Assembly (NCBI RefSeq): GCF_002077945.1 | Contig: NZ_LVYD01000001.1 | Span: 372,001-436,000, forward strand | Source: Niastella vici | GTDB lineage: Bacteria > Bacteroidota > Bacteroidia > Chitinophagales > Chitinophagaceae | DNA: 64,000 nt | Direction: 5' to 3' | Shown here: piece after piece, positions 8,449-16,342 of the stretch | How positions within the stretch are numbered: the first letter of the stretch is position 1 | Layout of the letters: each line of letters opens with the position of its first letter | Position numbers and translations under genes: made by a program | Notes under the pieces: model-generated | Seen by the model: the letters and a program-made list of their open reading frames with translations, nothing else | Databases searched by the model: none | What the model was told of the DNA's origin: nothing

Positions 8449-8865
8449 CTATTGCGCCACCTTGATATACCCCCAGCCTTCGTGCTGTTTGGAAATTATT
8501 TCATAAATGGCGTCTGGCACCACATCAACCCCGGCCACTAACTGTGATTTATCTACGTTGTTCCGTTTCATGGTCATGCCGCATACCTTAAAACTGGCTT
8601 TTTTGCTCGCGGTCAACTCCTGAATGGCATCTGCAATGATCGATTTGTCTTTCATCACCATGGGCAGGGCTTCACTGTATATGGCCACTTCCAGCTGAGC
8701 TTCGGGCCGCGCCTGTGAAATACCGCGTATTTGCCTGATCACCGCTTTTTGCGCAGCTGTATCGGCTGTGGTAATATCGAAGATCACTTTGTATGCAGCA
8801 GATTGCGCCATCGTTAGCACCGGTAAAAGCACCAACACAACGATCAACATATTATTCTTACGCAT
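8449..8865 (-). CDS. exported DsrE family protein
   Basis: The start at 8865 gives a 138-residue protein with a signal peptide (MRKNNMLIVVLVLLPVLTMAQ). The open frame to 9063 overlaps tsdA and is not used. The mature part has the DsrE/DsrF-like fold pattern: KVIFDITTAD, an EVAIYSEALPMV strand-helix, ASFKVCGMTM with one Cys at the usual sulfur-carrier position, and a C-terminal AIYEIISKQHEGWGYIKV. DsrE proteins bind or pass sulfane sulfur. It follows the dihaem cytochrome by 31 bp on the same strand and is probably its operon partner. Confidence 0.78.
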   Translation of the reverse strand: MRKNNMLIVVLVLLPVLTMAQSAAYKVIFDITTADTAAQKAVIRQIRGISQARPEAQLEVAIYSEALPMVMKDKSIIADAIQELTASKKASFKVCGMTMKRNNVDKSQLVAGVDVVPDAIYEIISKQHEGWGYIKVAQ

Positions 8866-8896
8866 ATAGTTGGTTTTAAAGATCAAATAATGAAAG

Positions 8897-9889
8897 CTAT
8901 TTCTTTCCGGGTGGTTTTGCCTGTTGAATAGGATCGTATGGGCCGAACTTATGTTGCTGTTCCGAAAAGGTATCTGTAAACGGACCGAAAGGATAATCAA
9001 CCGGCTTGGAGTTTTTCTGCGGCCAGTCTTTCGACAGATCTTTATGTGGACGTGATTGCACATTTATATATGCAGCAACATCCCAGGCCTGTTCATCGGT
9101 CAATTGCGAATTACCGTGAGAAGCGCCAAAAGGCATATTGTCTTTAACATAACCGGCCATTCGTGATAACCGGTATAACCCGGCGCCAATATTATAACTT
9201 GCAGGCCCCCACAACGGCGGATACAAATAGCCGGTACCGGTAGCCGAATCGGGTTTACCGGCGCCATTGGCGCCATGACAAAGCTGGCATTTTTCAATAA
9301 AAACTATTTTACCTTTTTCAGGGTCGGCTGGCCGGTCAAGATTTTTAAGGGTAGTAATACCTGAGCCCACAGGCTTCTTCCCCTTTGGCACATCGGTTCC
9401 CAGCCAATGCATATAGGCTACAACGGCCCGCATTTCGCGGCTGTTGCTGTCAAGTGCTTTTCCGTTGAGGCTTCTTTCGAGGCAGTCATTCACTCTTTTT
9501 TCAATAGATTCAATGGAACCGCTGCGGTCGCGATATTTGGGATAGGTAGAAGCTACCGCACTATAATTATTTCCCCAGGGTTTGGTACCTGCCGCCAGGT
9601 GACAATTCTGGCAGTTCATTCCGTTTGAAATATGTGCCACTTTCCCTTTGGGGCCCAGGTAATAAGCGGTGCGGGCGATCAAATCGCGGCCATAACGTAT
9701 CTGATCACCTGCTTCTGTATGTGGAATGGCGTTGTAATCAGGCGCCTGCCAGGGCATTTCCGGTTCATTGGTTAACGACAAACTTGCCGTTTGTTTTAAA
9801 ACAGGGGGTTGGCGCAGTTTAATATTAAGCCAAACGGCAAAAGGCACTGCAATTACTACTAATAATCCAATTATCAGTTTTCGGTTCAT
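8897..9889 (-). CDS. TsdA-like dihaem cytochrome c (thiosulfate dehydrogenase family)
   Basis: The 330-residue protein has an N-terminal hydrophobic anchor (5-21) and two haem c sites, CQNCH (93-97) and CQLCH (201-205). Cys136 in the segment RVNDCLERSLNG matches the unusual axial Cys ligand of haem 1 in thiosulfate dehydrogenase TsdA. NMPFG (251-255) can give the Met ligand of haem 2. TsdA couples two thiosulfates to tetrathionate, or the reverse, in the periplasm. The neighbours are DsrE-like and sulfur transport genes, which supports this role. The direction of the reaction cannot be told from sequence. The N-terminal anchor suggests it stays on the membrane. Confidence 0.82.
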   Translation of the reverse strand: MNRKLIIGLLVVIAVPFAVWLNIKLRQPPVLKQTASLSLTNEPEMPWQAPDYNAIPHTEAGDQIRYGRDLIARTAYYLGPKGKVAHISNGMNCQNCHLAAGTKPWGNNYSAVASTYPKYRDRSGSIESIEKRVNDCLERSLNGKALDSNSREMRAVVAYMHWLGTDVPKGKKPVGSGITTLKNLDRPADPEKGKIVFIEKCQLCHGANGAGKPDSATGTGYLYPPLWGPASYNIGAGLYRLSRMAGYVKDNMPFGASHGNSQLTDEQAWDVAAYINVQSRPHKDLSKDWPQKNSKPVDYPFGPFTDTFSEQQHKFGPYDPIQQAKPPGKK

Positions 9890-9917
9890 GTTGTAGAAAG
9901 CAAATCGTGTACAGTTT

Positions 9918-9951
9918 ATGTTGCCTGCCGGGCATGCCCGGCAGGCAACAT
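9918..9951. repeat. 34-bp perfect palindrome
   Basis: Bases 9918-9951 are fully self-complementary (half-site ATGTTGCCTGCCGGGCA) with no loop. It lies in the 122-bp gap between the Tat-DsrE gene and tsdA. No T-run follows on either strand, so a simple terminator is not favoured. It could be an extragenic palindrome or an mRNA processing and stability element. Confidence 0.7.
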
Positions 9952-10011
9952 GGAACTTGTATAATTAGAAGGAGTTAAAAATCAGAAATACTCAAATCAA
10001 CACCGTTCAAC

Positions 10012-10707
10012 TTATCCGGCAAAGCAATAGGTGCAGCCCTTTTCCTGTGCCCGGCCCAATGCCCATACACCCGAAGGCACCACCTGAATGTTTGGCAATA
10101 CACCAGCCAGCCATTCTTTCTTCACTGTTTCAGCATCCATTTTCAGCATATCGGCAGCCACGGCACTGTAAACAGTTATTGCCATATTGCAGGCGCAGAA
10201 CATAACACCGCTATCCTGCAATTGGTTAATGCCTATGGGTACGTTACCTATACCTGGTACTTTAAAATCGCCATCCTTGGGTTTCCAGAATGGATTGCGG
10301 GTGGCAGGTTGCTTTGTTAAAGGGTCATTGGCTTTAAACAGTTCGCCCAGTTTGTATTTTTCCCACAAATCGCTATTCAATGCATACGGAATAGCGTCGT
10401 GACGCAGCACTACCACCACGCTGCAATCTTTTTCAGGAGTTCCGGTAGCGGCATTTGTTAGCAAAAAGACCTTTGGCCAGGCAAATGGCATTAATTCATG
10501 CGGTTGTGTTGCATCGAATACAATACGGTGCTTCCCCTTTATTTTATTAAACCACGCTTCAGGATCAACTGATCCATTGTCAGACAATAAAGATTCTGCC
10601 TGTGCCTGAAAGGGAGCAAGAGAAACGGTACCCAGCGCGGTTGCGCCTGCGGCCAGTTTACCTAAAAAATCGCGGCGCGAAGAGGGATTCAAGTTGTTGT
10701 TTTGCAT
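10012..10707 (-). CDS. Tat-exported DsrE-like protein
   Basis: The 231-residue protein starts with a twin-arginine signal (SSRRDFLGKLAAGATALG, cut near AQA-E). The mature part (about 40-231) resembles a DsrE-like fold: KHRIVFDATQP, CSVVVVLRHDAIPYAL, QDSGVMFCACNMAIT and a terminal strand IQVVPSGVWALGRAQEKG. Cysteines cluster as CAC in the middle and CTYC at the very C-terminus. Tat export suggests it folds or binds a cofactor before secretion. Together with the adjacent TsdA and YeeE genes, a periplasmic sulfur carrier or sensor is plausible. No experimental function is known to me. Confidence 0.7.
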   Translation of the reverse strand: MQNNNLNPSSRRDFLGKLAAGATALGTVSLAPFQAQAESLLSDNGSVDPEAWFNKIKGKHRIVFDATQPHELMPFAWPKVFLLTNAATGTPEKDCSVVVVLRHDAIPYALNSDLWEKYKLGELFKANDPLTKQPATRNPFWKPKDGDFKVPGIGNVPIGINQLQDSGVMFCACNMAITVYSAVAADMLKMDAETVKKEWLAGVLPNIQVVPSGVWALGRAQEKGCTYCFAG

Positions 10708-11022
10708 ATACAGCCAATTTTAGTTTTAGAAAATGGAGTAATGGCTGGTTTTATACCAGCATGCGGGTATGGACTCCTTTTCATGGAGTAAGCATAATGC
10801 ATCATTCCTTAGTGGTGGTACAAACAGAAATCCCTAAAACATAATTACTAAACCTCTATAGTGGTTATTCAGAAGGTTGGAGACACACACGGCTGGGTTC
10901 TAAAGGAATTAATTACACAACATTAAAAAAGAAAGAAATCTCCCGCTCCACAGGTCTGGTTAAGCATTCACATTAAATTAAATCCAGATTAAAGATACTT
11001 ATTCTTAAAATTAGCCACCAAA
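10708..11022. other. 315-bp spacer upstream of the Tat-DsrE gene
   Basis: No gene is seen. A half Crp-type site (TGGTT-N6-TCACA, 10957-10972) is the only recognisable element, and it is weak. The spacer separates the Tat-DsrE/tsdA/DsrE genes from the YeeE pair, so it should contain their promoter. Confidence 0.4.
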
Positions 11023-11556
11023 TTAATGTGGCAATTTTTCACGCAGCAGGCCATACACCCAGGTTCCTGCAATAGCTGCTAATAAGGTGGCAATAATTAC
11101 GGTGGCGCCGGTTCCAATCAATGCATACAGCGGCCCCGGGCATGCACCGGTGAGCGCCCAGCCGGCCCCAAATAACAGTCCGCCATAAACCTGCCCTTTG
11201 TTGAATTGCTTGGGATGCAATTCAATAGGTTCGCCATATATTGTTTTCACTTTGAATTTTTTGAGGAGCCATACCGATATAATGCCCGTTACCACTGCAG
11301 TGCCAATAACTCCGTACATGTGAAAACTTTGCAGGCGAAACATTTCCTGAATGCGGAACCAGGAGATCACTTCAGCTTTAACCAACAGTATACCAAACAA
11401 CAAACCGGCTACCCCGTATTTTATCGAATACCACCAGGGATGCTGAATATTTGATTCATTAATGCAGATGGTATCCAATGAACGAACTTCAAAATCGGTA
11501 TTGGTCTCTTTTATAATGGAAGGCTTTGTTATTATATTCTTTGTTTCCATAGTCAA
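11023..11556 (-). CDS. YeeE/YedE family transporter, C-terminal half subunit (DUF6691-type)
   Basis: The 177-residue membrane protein has about four helices. It carries the family signature [13 protein letters not shown] with its conserved Cys, followed by LYALIGTG. An N-terminal soluble stretch of about 40 residues precedes the first helix. YeeE/YedE proteins import thiosulfate or related sulfur anions through conserved cysteines. In many Gram-negatives the transporter is split into two genes, as here. The partner is 4 bp upstream on the same strand, so the two are translationally close and presumably form one complex. Confidence 0.85.
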   Translation of the reverse strand: MTMETKNIITKPSIIKETNTDFEVRSLDTICINESNIQHPWWYSIKYGVAGLLFGILLVKAEVISWFRIQEMFRLQSFHMYGVIGTAVVTGIISVWLLKKFKVKTIYGEPIELHPKQFNKGQVYGGLLFGAGWALTGACPGPLYALIGTGATVIIATLLAAIAGTWVYGLLREKLPH

Positions 11557-11560
11557 TGCT

Positions 11561-12130
11561 TTACATGTTTAATACAACAGGAAGGATGAGGTTGGCAGTA
11601 ATAAAACCGCCGATCATAAAACAACAGGTGGCTACCAGTGAAGGCCATTGCAGGTTTGAAAGGCCCATAATGGCATGCCCCGAAGTACAACCCCCGGCAT
11701 ACCGCGTTCCAAAGCCAACCAGGAAGCCGCCGCCAATCATCAATATAAAACCCCGCACCGTGAACAGGGAAGGCCAGTTAAAAAGATCAACCGGAACTAT
11801 GGAACTATAATTATGGATCTTATACTGTTGCAGGTCATGCACCAGTTTTGGGTTAACCGCTACAGGCTCACCAGTGCTTAACCAATTTGTTGCGATTATA
11901 GCGCCCACTAAAATGCCTGCTACAAAAAACAGGTTCCAGGTTTCTTTTCGCCAGTTGTATTTGAAAAAAGGTATATTGGCCGGTATACAGGCAGCGCAAA
12001 TATGCCGTAACGAAGAAGAAACGCCGAATGATTTATTTCCCATTATCAGCAACAGGGGTACGGTTAGCCCGATCAATGGACCGGCTACATACCAGGGCCA
12101 GGGTTGCTTGATCCATTCCCAGATTTGCAT
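11561..12130 (-). CDS. YeeE/YedE family transporter, N-terminal half subunit
   Basis: The start at 12130 ([17 protein letters not shown]) gives 189 residues and about five helices. The open frame to 12184 would run into the terminator hairpin and is rejected. The signature [16 protein letters not shown] contains the conserved Cys used in thiosulfate handling by this family. The gene is paired with the C-terminal half 4 bp downstream. A Crp-type site lies 47 bp before the ATG (12177-12192), so expression is probably under the Crp/Fnr protein of this block. Confidence 0.85.
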   Translation of the reverse strand: MQIWEWIKQPWPWYVAGPLIGLTVPLLLIMGNKSFGVSSSLRHICAACIPANIPFFKYNWRKETWNLFFVAGILVGAIIATNWLSTGEPVAVNPKLVHDLQQYKIHNYSSIVPVDLFNWPSLFTVRGFILMIGGGFLVGFGTRYAGGCTSGHAIMGLSNLQWPSLVATCCFMIGGFITANLILPVVLNM

Positions 12131-12171
12131 GCTATATAAGTTTTTTGTAAAAATGAAGGTTTCATAAAAAA

Positions 12172-12197
12172 AGCTGTGCGACATAAATCACACAGCT
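12172..12197 (-). terminator. terminator of the persulfide dioxygenase-rhodanese gene
   Basis: Arms AGCTGTG and CACAGCT (12172-12178 and 12191-12197) form a hairpin 54 bp beyond the stop at 12251. On the minus strand a run of T follows directly. The same bases also contain a Crp-type site. Confidence 0.7.
12177..12192. promoter_or_regulatory. Crp/Fnr-type operator, site 3
   Basis: TGCGA-N6-TCACA differs from the TGTGA-N6-TCACA palindrome by one base. It sits 47 bp before the start codon of the YeeE gene and inside the upstream terminator hairpin. Confidence 0.5.
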
Positions 12198-12250
12198 ATA
12201 ATTTAGTGAATATTTTCGATGTAGTCTATTAAATCAGCAGACAATTATTA

Positions 12251-13669
12251 TTATAGCATTGTAGTCGGGCATACATAATCGGTTATTGGGAATTTCCCTG
12301 AGTCCTTGATCGCTTTAAACCCGCCTTTTATATCTATCAAATTATCGAAACCCCTTGCTTTCAGAATAGAGATAAAGATCATTGACCGGTAACCGCCGGC
12401 GCAATGCACGTACGCGGTCTTGTTTTTATCAACCTGCTGCATACTTTCATTTACGAAATCAAGGCTGGCATTCACTGCGCCTTTCATATGCTCTGAATCA
12501 TATTCGCTTTGTTTGCGTACATCCAGTACGTTTATTCCGGGGTTTGCTTCATAAGCGGCCGCAAGCTCCCCAACAGAAATGGAAGTTATGGTATCAACTT
12601 CCTTCCCTGCTTTTTTCCAGGCTGCCAACCCGCCCTGTAAAAAACCAATTGCATTATCATAACCAACACGGGCCAGGCGGGTAACCACTTCTTCCTGGCG
12701 GTCTTCCTCGGCCACAATTAAGATGGCTTGCTTGATATCCGGAATAAGCGCGCCCACCCAGGGTGCAAAATTTCCATCAATACCTATATTGATCGAATTG
12801 GGAATAAATCCTTTTGCAAAAACCTGCGGGTCGCGGGTATCAAGAATAAGCGCATTGGTTTCGTTGGCAGCAACTTCAAAAGCTTCTACACTCAACGGAT
12901 GCGTTCCTTTTTTTAGCACTTCATTGATGCTTTCATAACCCTGTTTGTTCAATTGCACGTTCAATGGAAAATATTGTGGCGGCGCTGTTAACCCGGTAGT
13001 TACTTCCTTTATAAATTCTTCTTTAGTCATATCGGCACGCAAGGCGTAATTCGTTGCTTTCTGATGACCTAACGTATCGGTTGTTTCCTTACTCATGTTC
13101 TTGCCACAGGCACTGCCGGCGCCGTGGGCCGGATAAACAGTGAGCGTATCGGGTAATGGCATGATCTTATTCCGCAGGGAATCAAATAATAAACCAGCCA
13201 GATCTTCCTGCGTTAAATGAGCGGCTTTTTGCGCCAGATCGGGGCGGCCAACATCACCAATAAATAAGGTATCACCGCTGAACAAACCCACTTCTTTTCC
13301 CTGTTCATCTTTCAGCAGGTAACAGCTGCTTTCCATAGTATGCCCCGGTGTATGCAATACGGTAAAACTTACCTTACCCAATTTGAATACTTCCCCGTCT
13401 TTTGCGATATGTGCAGCAAAAGAAGGTGTGGCGGTGGGGCCATACACAATGGTAGCGCCGGTGGCTTTTGCCAGGTCGAGGTGCCCCGATACAAAATCAG
13501 CATGAAAATGGGTTTCAAAAACATATTTTATAGTGGCGCCATGACGTGCAGCTTTTTGAACATATGAATCTATTTCACGCAGTGGATCAATGACCACGGC
13601 TTCTCCTTCGCTTTCGATATAGTATGCACCCTGAGCCAGGCAACCGGTATATATTTGTTCTATCTTCAT
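12251..13669 (-). CDS. persulfide dioxygenase-rhodanese fusion (CstB-like)
   Basis: Starting at 13669 (MKIEQIYTGCLAQGAYYIES) the protein has 472 residues in three domains. The first (1-235) is a metallo-beta-lactamase fold of the persulfide dioxygenase type, with THFHADF (54, 56, 58), HTPGH (His110), SGDTLF (Asp133) and GRPDL. Mononuclear iron by two His and one Asp is expected. The second (about 265-355) is rhodanese-like but lacks the active Cys. The third (about 370-465) has the active loop CAGGYRS. This order matches CstB, which oxidises persulfides to thiosulfate. A Crp-type site and its own promoter lie just upstream. Confidence 0.85.
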   Translation of the reverse strand: MKIEQIYTGCLAQGAYYIESEGEAVVIDPLREIDSYVQKAARHGATIKYVFETHFHADFVSGHLDLAKATGATIVYGPTATPSFAAHIAKDGEVFKLGKVSFTVLHTPGHTMESSCYLLKDEQGKEVGLFSGDTLFIGDVGRPDLAQKAAHLTQEDLAGLLFDSLRNKIMPLPDTLTVYPAHGAGSACGKNMSKETTDTLGHQKATNYALRADMTKEEFIKEVTTGLTAPPQYFPLNVQLNKQGYESINEVLKKGTHPLSVEAFEVAANETNALILDTRDPQVFAKGFIPNSINIGIDGNFAPWVGALIPDIKQAILIVAEEDRQEEVVTRLARVGYDNAIGFLQGGLAAWKKAGKEVDTITSISVGELAAAYEANPGINVLDVRKQSEYDSEHMKGAVNASLDFVNESMQQVDKNKTAYVHCAGGYRSMIFISILKARGFDNLIDIKGGFKAIKDSGKFPITDYVCPTTML

Positions 13670-13722
13670 AACTATGCTGTTTAAATAATCAACGCAATTT
13701 CTATATAATGGTTTTAACAGAG

Positions 13723-13738
13723 TATGACTTTTATCACA
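13723..13738. promoter_or_regulatory. Crp/Fnr-type operator, site 2
   Basis: TATGA-N6-TCACA, one mismatch from the TGTGA-N6-TCACA palindrome, lies 54 bp before the start of the CstB-like gene. The similar distance at site 3 supports a shared architecture. Confidence 0.5.
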
Positions 13739-13762
13739 AAGCAAACTAACGGCAAACCGGAA

Positions 13763-14557
13763 CTACCCCGGGAAAAACAACTCGCGCACCAGGATAAACA
13801 AACCTGTTGCCATTACAAACCAGCCAAACCCTTTCTTTAAAGCCTGTCCGGGTATTTTTTCAGATAAAGTGGTTCCGGCAAAAATTCCCAATACGGCGAT
13901 CGTTGTAAATGTGAGCAGTTGTAACCAGTTGATGGTATAATGCGACAGGGTGCTGAAAAAACCAAAGAAGGAACTTATGGCCATAATGGTCAATGACGAT
14001 CCCACTGCTATTTTCATGGGCAACCTGCTTATGAGCACCAATGCGGGGATGATCAAAAATCCGCCCCCTGCACCCAATAAACCGGTAATGGCGCCAATCA
14101 ACATGCCCTGCACAACAAGTGCGCCGGTGCGTTCTTTTTGAATAGCCGGGGTGGGTGTTTTTCTATTCGACCGTATCATAGACACGGAGGCGGCCAGCAT
14201 CAACAGGGCAAACAATATCATTAAGAAAACACCCTTGGTAATTTCCAGATCCCCTATCGTAATTATATGATCAGGAATTACGGGCAGCAAAAAACGGCGA
14301 ACTGCAAAAACCGATAACAGGGAAGGCAGGCCGAAATACAGCACCACATGAAAATTGACCAGCTGTTTAGAATAGGCCCGGGCGCCGCCCACCAAACTGC
14401 AACTGCCTACTACAAATAGTGAATAGGTAGTGGCCAGTACCGGCTGCACATGAAGCAGGTATACAAATACCGGCACGGTAAGTATAGACCCTCCCCCTCC
14501 TATTAAACCTAACGATACGCCAATTAATACGGCTGCTAAGTAACCGGCTATTTCCAT
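13763..14557 (-). CDS. sulfite/organosulfur exporter, TauE/SafE family
   Basis: The 264-residue membrane protein has about eight helices arranged as two repeats. Each repeat starts with a family glycine motif (GVSLGLIGGGGSILTVP near 17-33 and GAITGLLGAGGGFLIIPAL near 155-173). TauE/SafE proteins export sulfite, sulfoacetate or related anions and occur in cst-type sulfide-detoxification operons. It ends 94 bp upstream of the CstB-like gene on the same strand. A near-perfect Crp-type palindrome lies 127 bp before its ATG. Confidence 0.88.
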   Translation of the reverse strand: MEIAGYLAAVLIGVSLGLIGGGGSILTVPVFVYLLHVQPVLATTYSLFVVGSCSLVGGARAYSKQLVNFHVVLYFGLPSLLSVFAVRRFLLPVIPDHIITIGDLEITKGVFLMILFALLMLAASVSMIRSNRKTPTPAIQKERTGALVVQGMLIGAITGLLGAGGGFLIIPALVLISRLPMKIAVGSSLTIMAISSFFGFFSTLSHYTINWLQLLTFTTIAVLGIFAGTTLSEKIPGQALKKGFGWFVMATGLFILVRELFFPG

Positions 14558-14683
14558 GTAAATAAATAATTCGGTAAAACAAACACAGACAGGTTTTAAT
14601 GATCATGTAACAGTTAACCGGGTAATGGCATACTGCATCATGCAATCATTAGGTGAAGGTGCGGGAAATAAAAAATTCAATAG

Positions 14684-14697
14684 GTGACGAAGGTCAC
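14684..14697. promoter_or_regulatory. Crp/Fnr-type operator, site 1
   Basis: A perfect palindrome GTGA-N6-TCAC (core GTGAC-GAAG-GTCAC) lies between the Crp/Fnr gene and the TauE gene. It has exactly the half-site spacing used by CRP and FNR. Confidence 0.65.
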
Positions 14698-14833
14698 AAT
14701 AAGGACGATATTGGTCAAAAATGGTTTATTGTAAACAAGGCATCAAAAAAATGATTTCTAACACTTAAAGTTAGAAATTAGGCTGTATTAAAACAATGAG
14801 TGGGATCATTCAACAGCCTTTAATACATTCCGG

Positions 14834-15466
14834 TTATAATTGAATAATTTCAATGGCATTCCGGTGCAGTTTCACCTTTCCGAATTGCTCCATTTTCTTC
14901 AACAGCCGCGAAATAACCTCGCGCGATGAATTCAGTTCGTTGGCAATTTCCTGGTGATTGATGGTAATGAGGTTGGCGCCCATGGTTTCCTGGTGCTTTT
15001 TTAAATAGAACTCCAGCCGCTCATCCATGCCACGAAATGCAATATGATCGATGGTGGTCAATAACTCCTCAAAGCGTGAGCGGTATGTACTTATTACGAA
15101 ATGATTCCAACTCTTATATTTTCCCATCCATTCTTCCATATACTGTAATGGTATGGCGATAATTTCCGTGTCTTTCACCGCCTTTGCCATTATGGCGCTG
15201 CGTTTATGTTCTGCCGCACAAACCATCGATAAGGCGCATGCCTGGCCTGGTTGCAGGTAGTACATAAAGAATTCGTTCCCCTCCTCGTCTTCCCGGTATA
15301 TTTTTACCAGTCCGTTCAAAATAAGCATGGTCGACCTGAAATACTGGCCGGTACGCATCAGCTGTTCTTCCGATTTGAACGACCGGATCTCGCCCTGTTC
15401 CTGTATTTCACGTTGCAGCTCCTTTTCAAAAGCGGGAAACAGCTGGGGTATTGTGCTTAATTCCAT
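14834..15466 (-). CDS. Crp/Fnr family transcription regulator of the sulfur block
   Basis: This 210-residue regulator has an N-terminal cyclic-nucleotide-binding-like beta-roll (about 25-115), a dimer helix, and a C-terminal winged helix. The recognition helix SSREVISRLLK carries R-E-x-x-x-R, the residues with which CRP reads TGTGA half-sites. This agrees with the GTGA-N6-TCAC palindromes downstream. The roll lacks a clear cAMP pocket. Cys77 and Cys83 (in PGQACALSMVC) could act as a thiol sensor, which is speculation. Its place at the head of the block makes it the likely local regulator. Confidence 0.85.
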   Translation of the reverse strand: MELSTIPQLFPAFEKELQREIQEQGEIRSFKSEEQLMRTGQYFRSTMLILNGLVKIYREDEEGNEFFMYYLQPGQACALSMVCAAEHKRSAIMAKAVKDTEIIAIPLQYMEEWMGKYKSWNHFVISTYRSRFEELLTTIDHIAFRGMDERLEFYLKKHQETMGANLITINHQEIANELNSSREVISRLLKKMEQFGKVKLHRNAIEIIQL

Positions 15467-15529
15467 AATGGGAATATATGTGTGTATAAAAACAAAGTTG
15501 ATAAATAATATTTAAATACGGGCATGCAT

Positions 15530-15537
15530 TATTTTTG
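15530..15537 (+). promoter_or_regulatory. -7 element TATTTTTG of rnhB
   Basis: Exact TAnnTTTG 17 bp before the TTG start of rnhB. No matching -33 TTG at 19-20 bp. Confidence 0.35.
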
Positions 15538-15553
15538 GGCCAAATAAAACCAA

Positions 15554-16153
15554 TTGCTTAAACTCTTCTACCAAACTGAACTCGTTGAAGCCGGCTGCGA
15601 TGAAGCAGGCCGCGGTTGTTTGGCAGGACCGGTTTTTGCAGCGGCGGTTATTTTACCCGAAGGGTTTTACCACGAAAAACTGAACGATTCCAAGCAGGTT
15701 TCCGAAGAAGACCGGTACGAATTAAGAGGTTTTATTGAAAAAAATGCGGTTTGCTACCAGGTTGCCATGGTAGATCACGAAGAAATTGACCGTATCAATA
15801 TTTTGAATGCTTCTTTCAAGGCTATGCACCTGGCCATTGAAAAATTAACGACAAAAGCGAAGTTCCTGATCATTGACGGGAACCGGTTCACCAAATACAA
15901 ACGCGTTCCGCACAAATGCATTATACAGGGTGATGGCGAGTACGCTTCCATTGCCGCCGCCAGCATACTGGCCAAAACCTACCGCGACGATTTCATGCGG
16001 AAGCTGCACCCCGATTTTCCGCAGTATAAATGGATCACCAATAAAGGGTATGGAACCGCCGAACACCGCAAAGCCATTGAGGAATTTGGTTTAACTCCCT
16101 ACCATCGCCGCTCCTTCAGTTGCACCAGCAACCAGCTGGAACTGGATATGTAA
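15554..16153 (+). CDS. rnhB: ribonuclease HII
   Basis: The 199-residue protein has the RNase HII signature EAGCDEAGRGCLAGPV at the N-terminus, where Asp and Glu bind metal. A second acid lies in FLIIDG and a third near AKTYRDDFM. The enzyme nicks RNA in RNA-DNA hybrids and removes misincorporated ribonucleotides. The start must be TTG at 15554: an in-frame TAA lies at 15545, and no ATG occurs before the catalytic motif. The rare start and absent Shine-Dalgarno may keep expression low. Confidence 0.93.
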   Translation: MLKLFYQTELVEAGCDEAGRGCLAGPVFAAAVILPEGFYHEKLNDSKQVSEEDRYELRGFIEKNAVCYQVAMVDHEEIDRINILNASFKAMHLAIEKLTTKAKFLIIDGNRFTKYKRVPHKCIIQGDGEYASIAAASILAKTYRDDFMRKLHPDFPQYKWITNKGYGTAEHRKAIEEFGLTPYHRRSFSCTSNQLELDM

Positions 16154-16294
16154 TAGCTGCACCTGACTTTTTCTTCCATTTTTTATGGGTATTTAAACCT
16201 TTCAGCGGGCTGATTGTCTACTTATTACAGCCTTCCGCTTTTTGTATATAGCAGACTAACAGTTAACAGATGATTTTGTAAAATGTGATGATAA

Positions 16295-16336
16295 TTGATC
16301 TCGTCCCGGCTAAACCAGGATGGGATCAATTTTTTT
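16295..16336 (+). terminator. terminator of rnhB
   Basis: A 12-bp stem with some G-T pairs (arms 16295-16306 and 16318-16329, outer TTGATC/GATCAA) is followed at once by seven T. Strong Rho-independent terminator, about 140 bp past the stop. Confidence 0.75.
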
Positions 16337-16342
16337 ATGCCC

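Noticed and set aside
12251-13669. Glyoxalase II
   Set aside because: The motif HFHADF lacks the second-metal ligands of glyoxalase II, and two rhodanese domains follow, as in persulfide dioxygenases.
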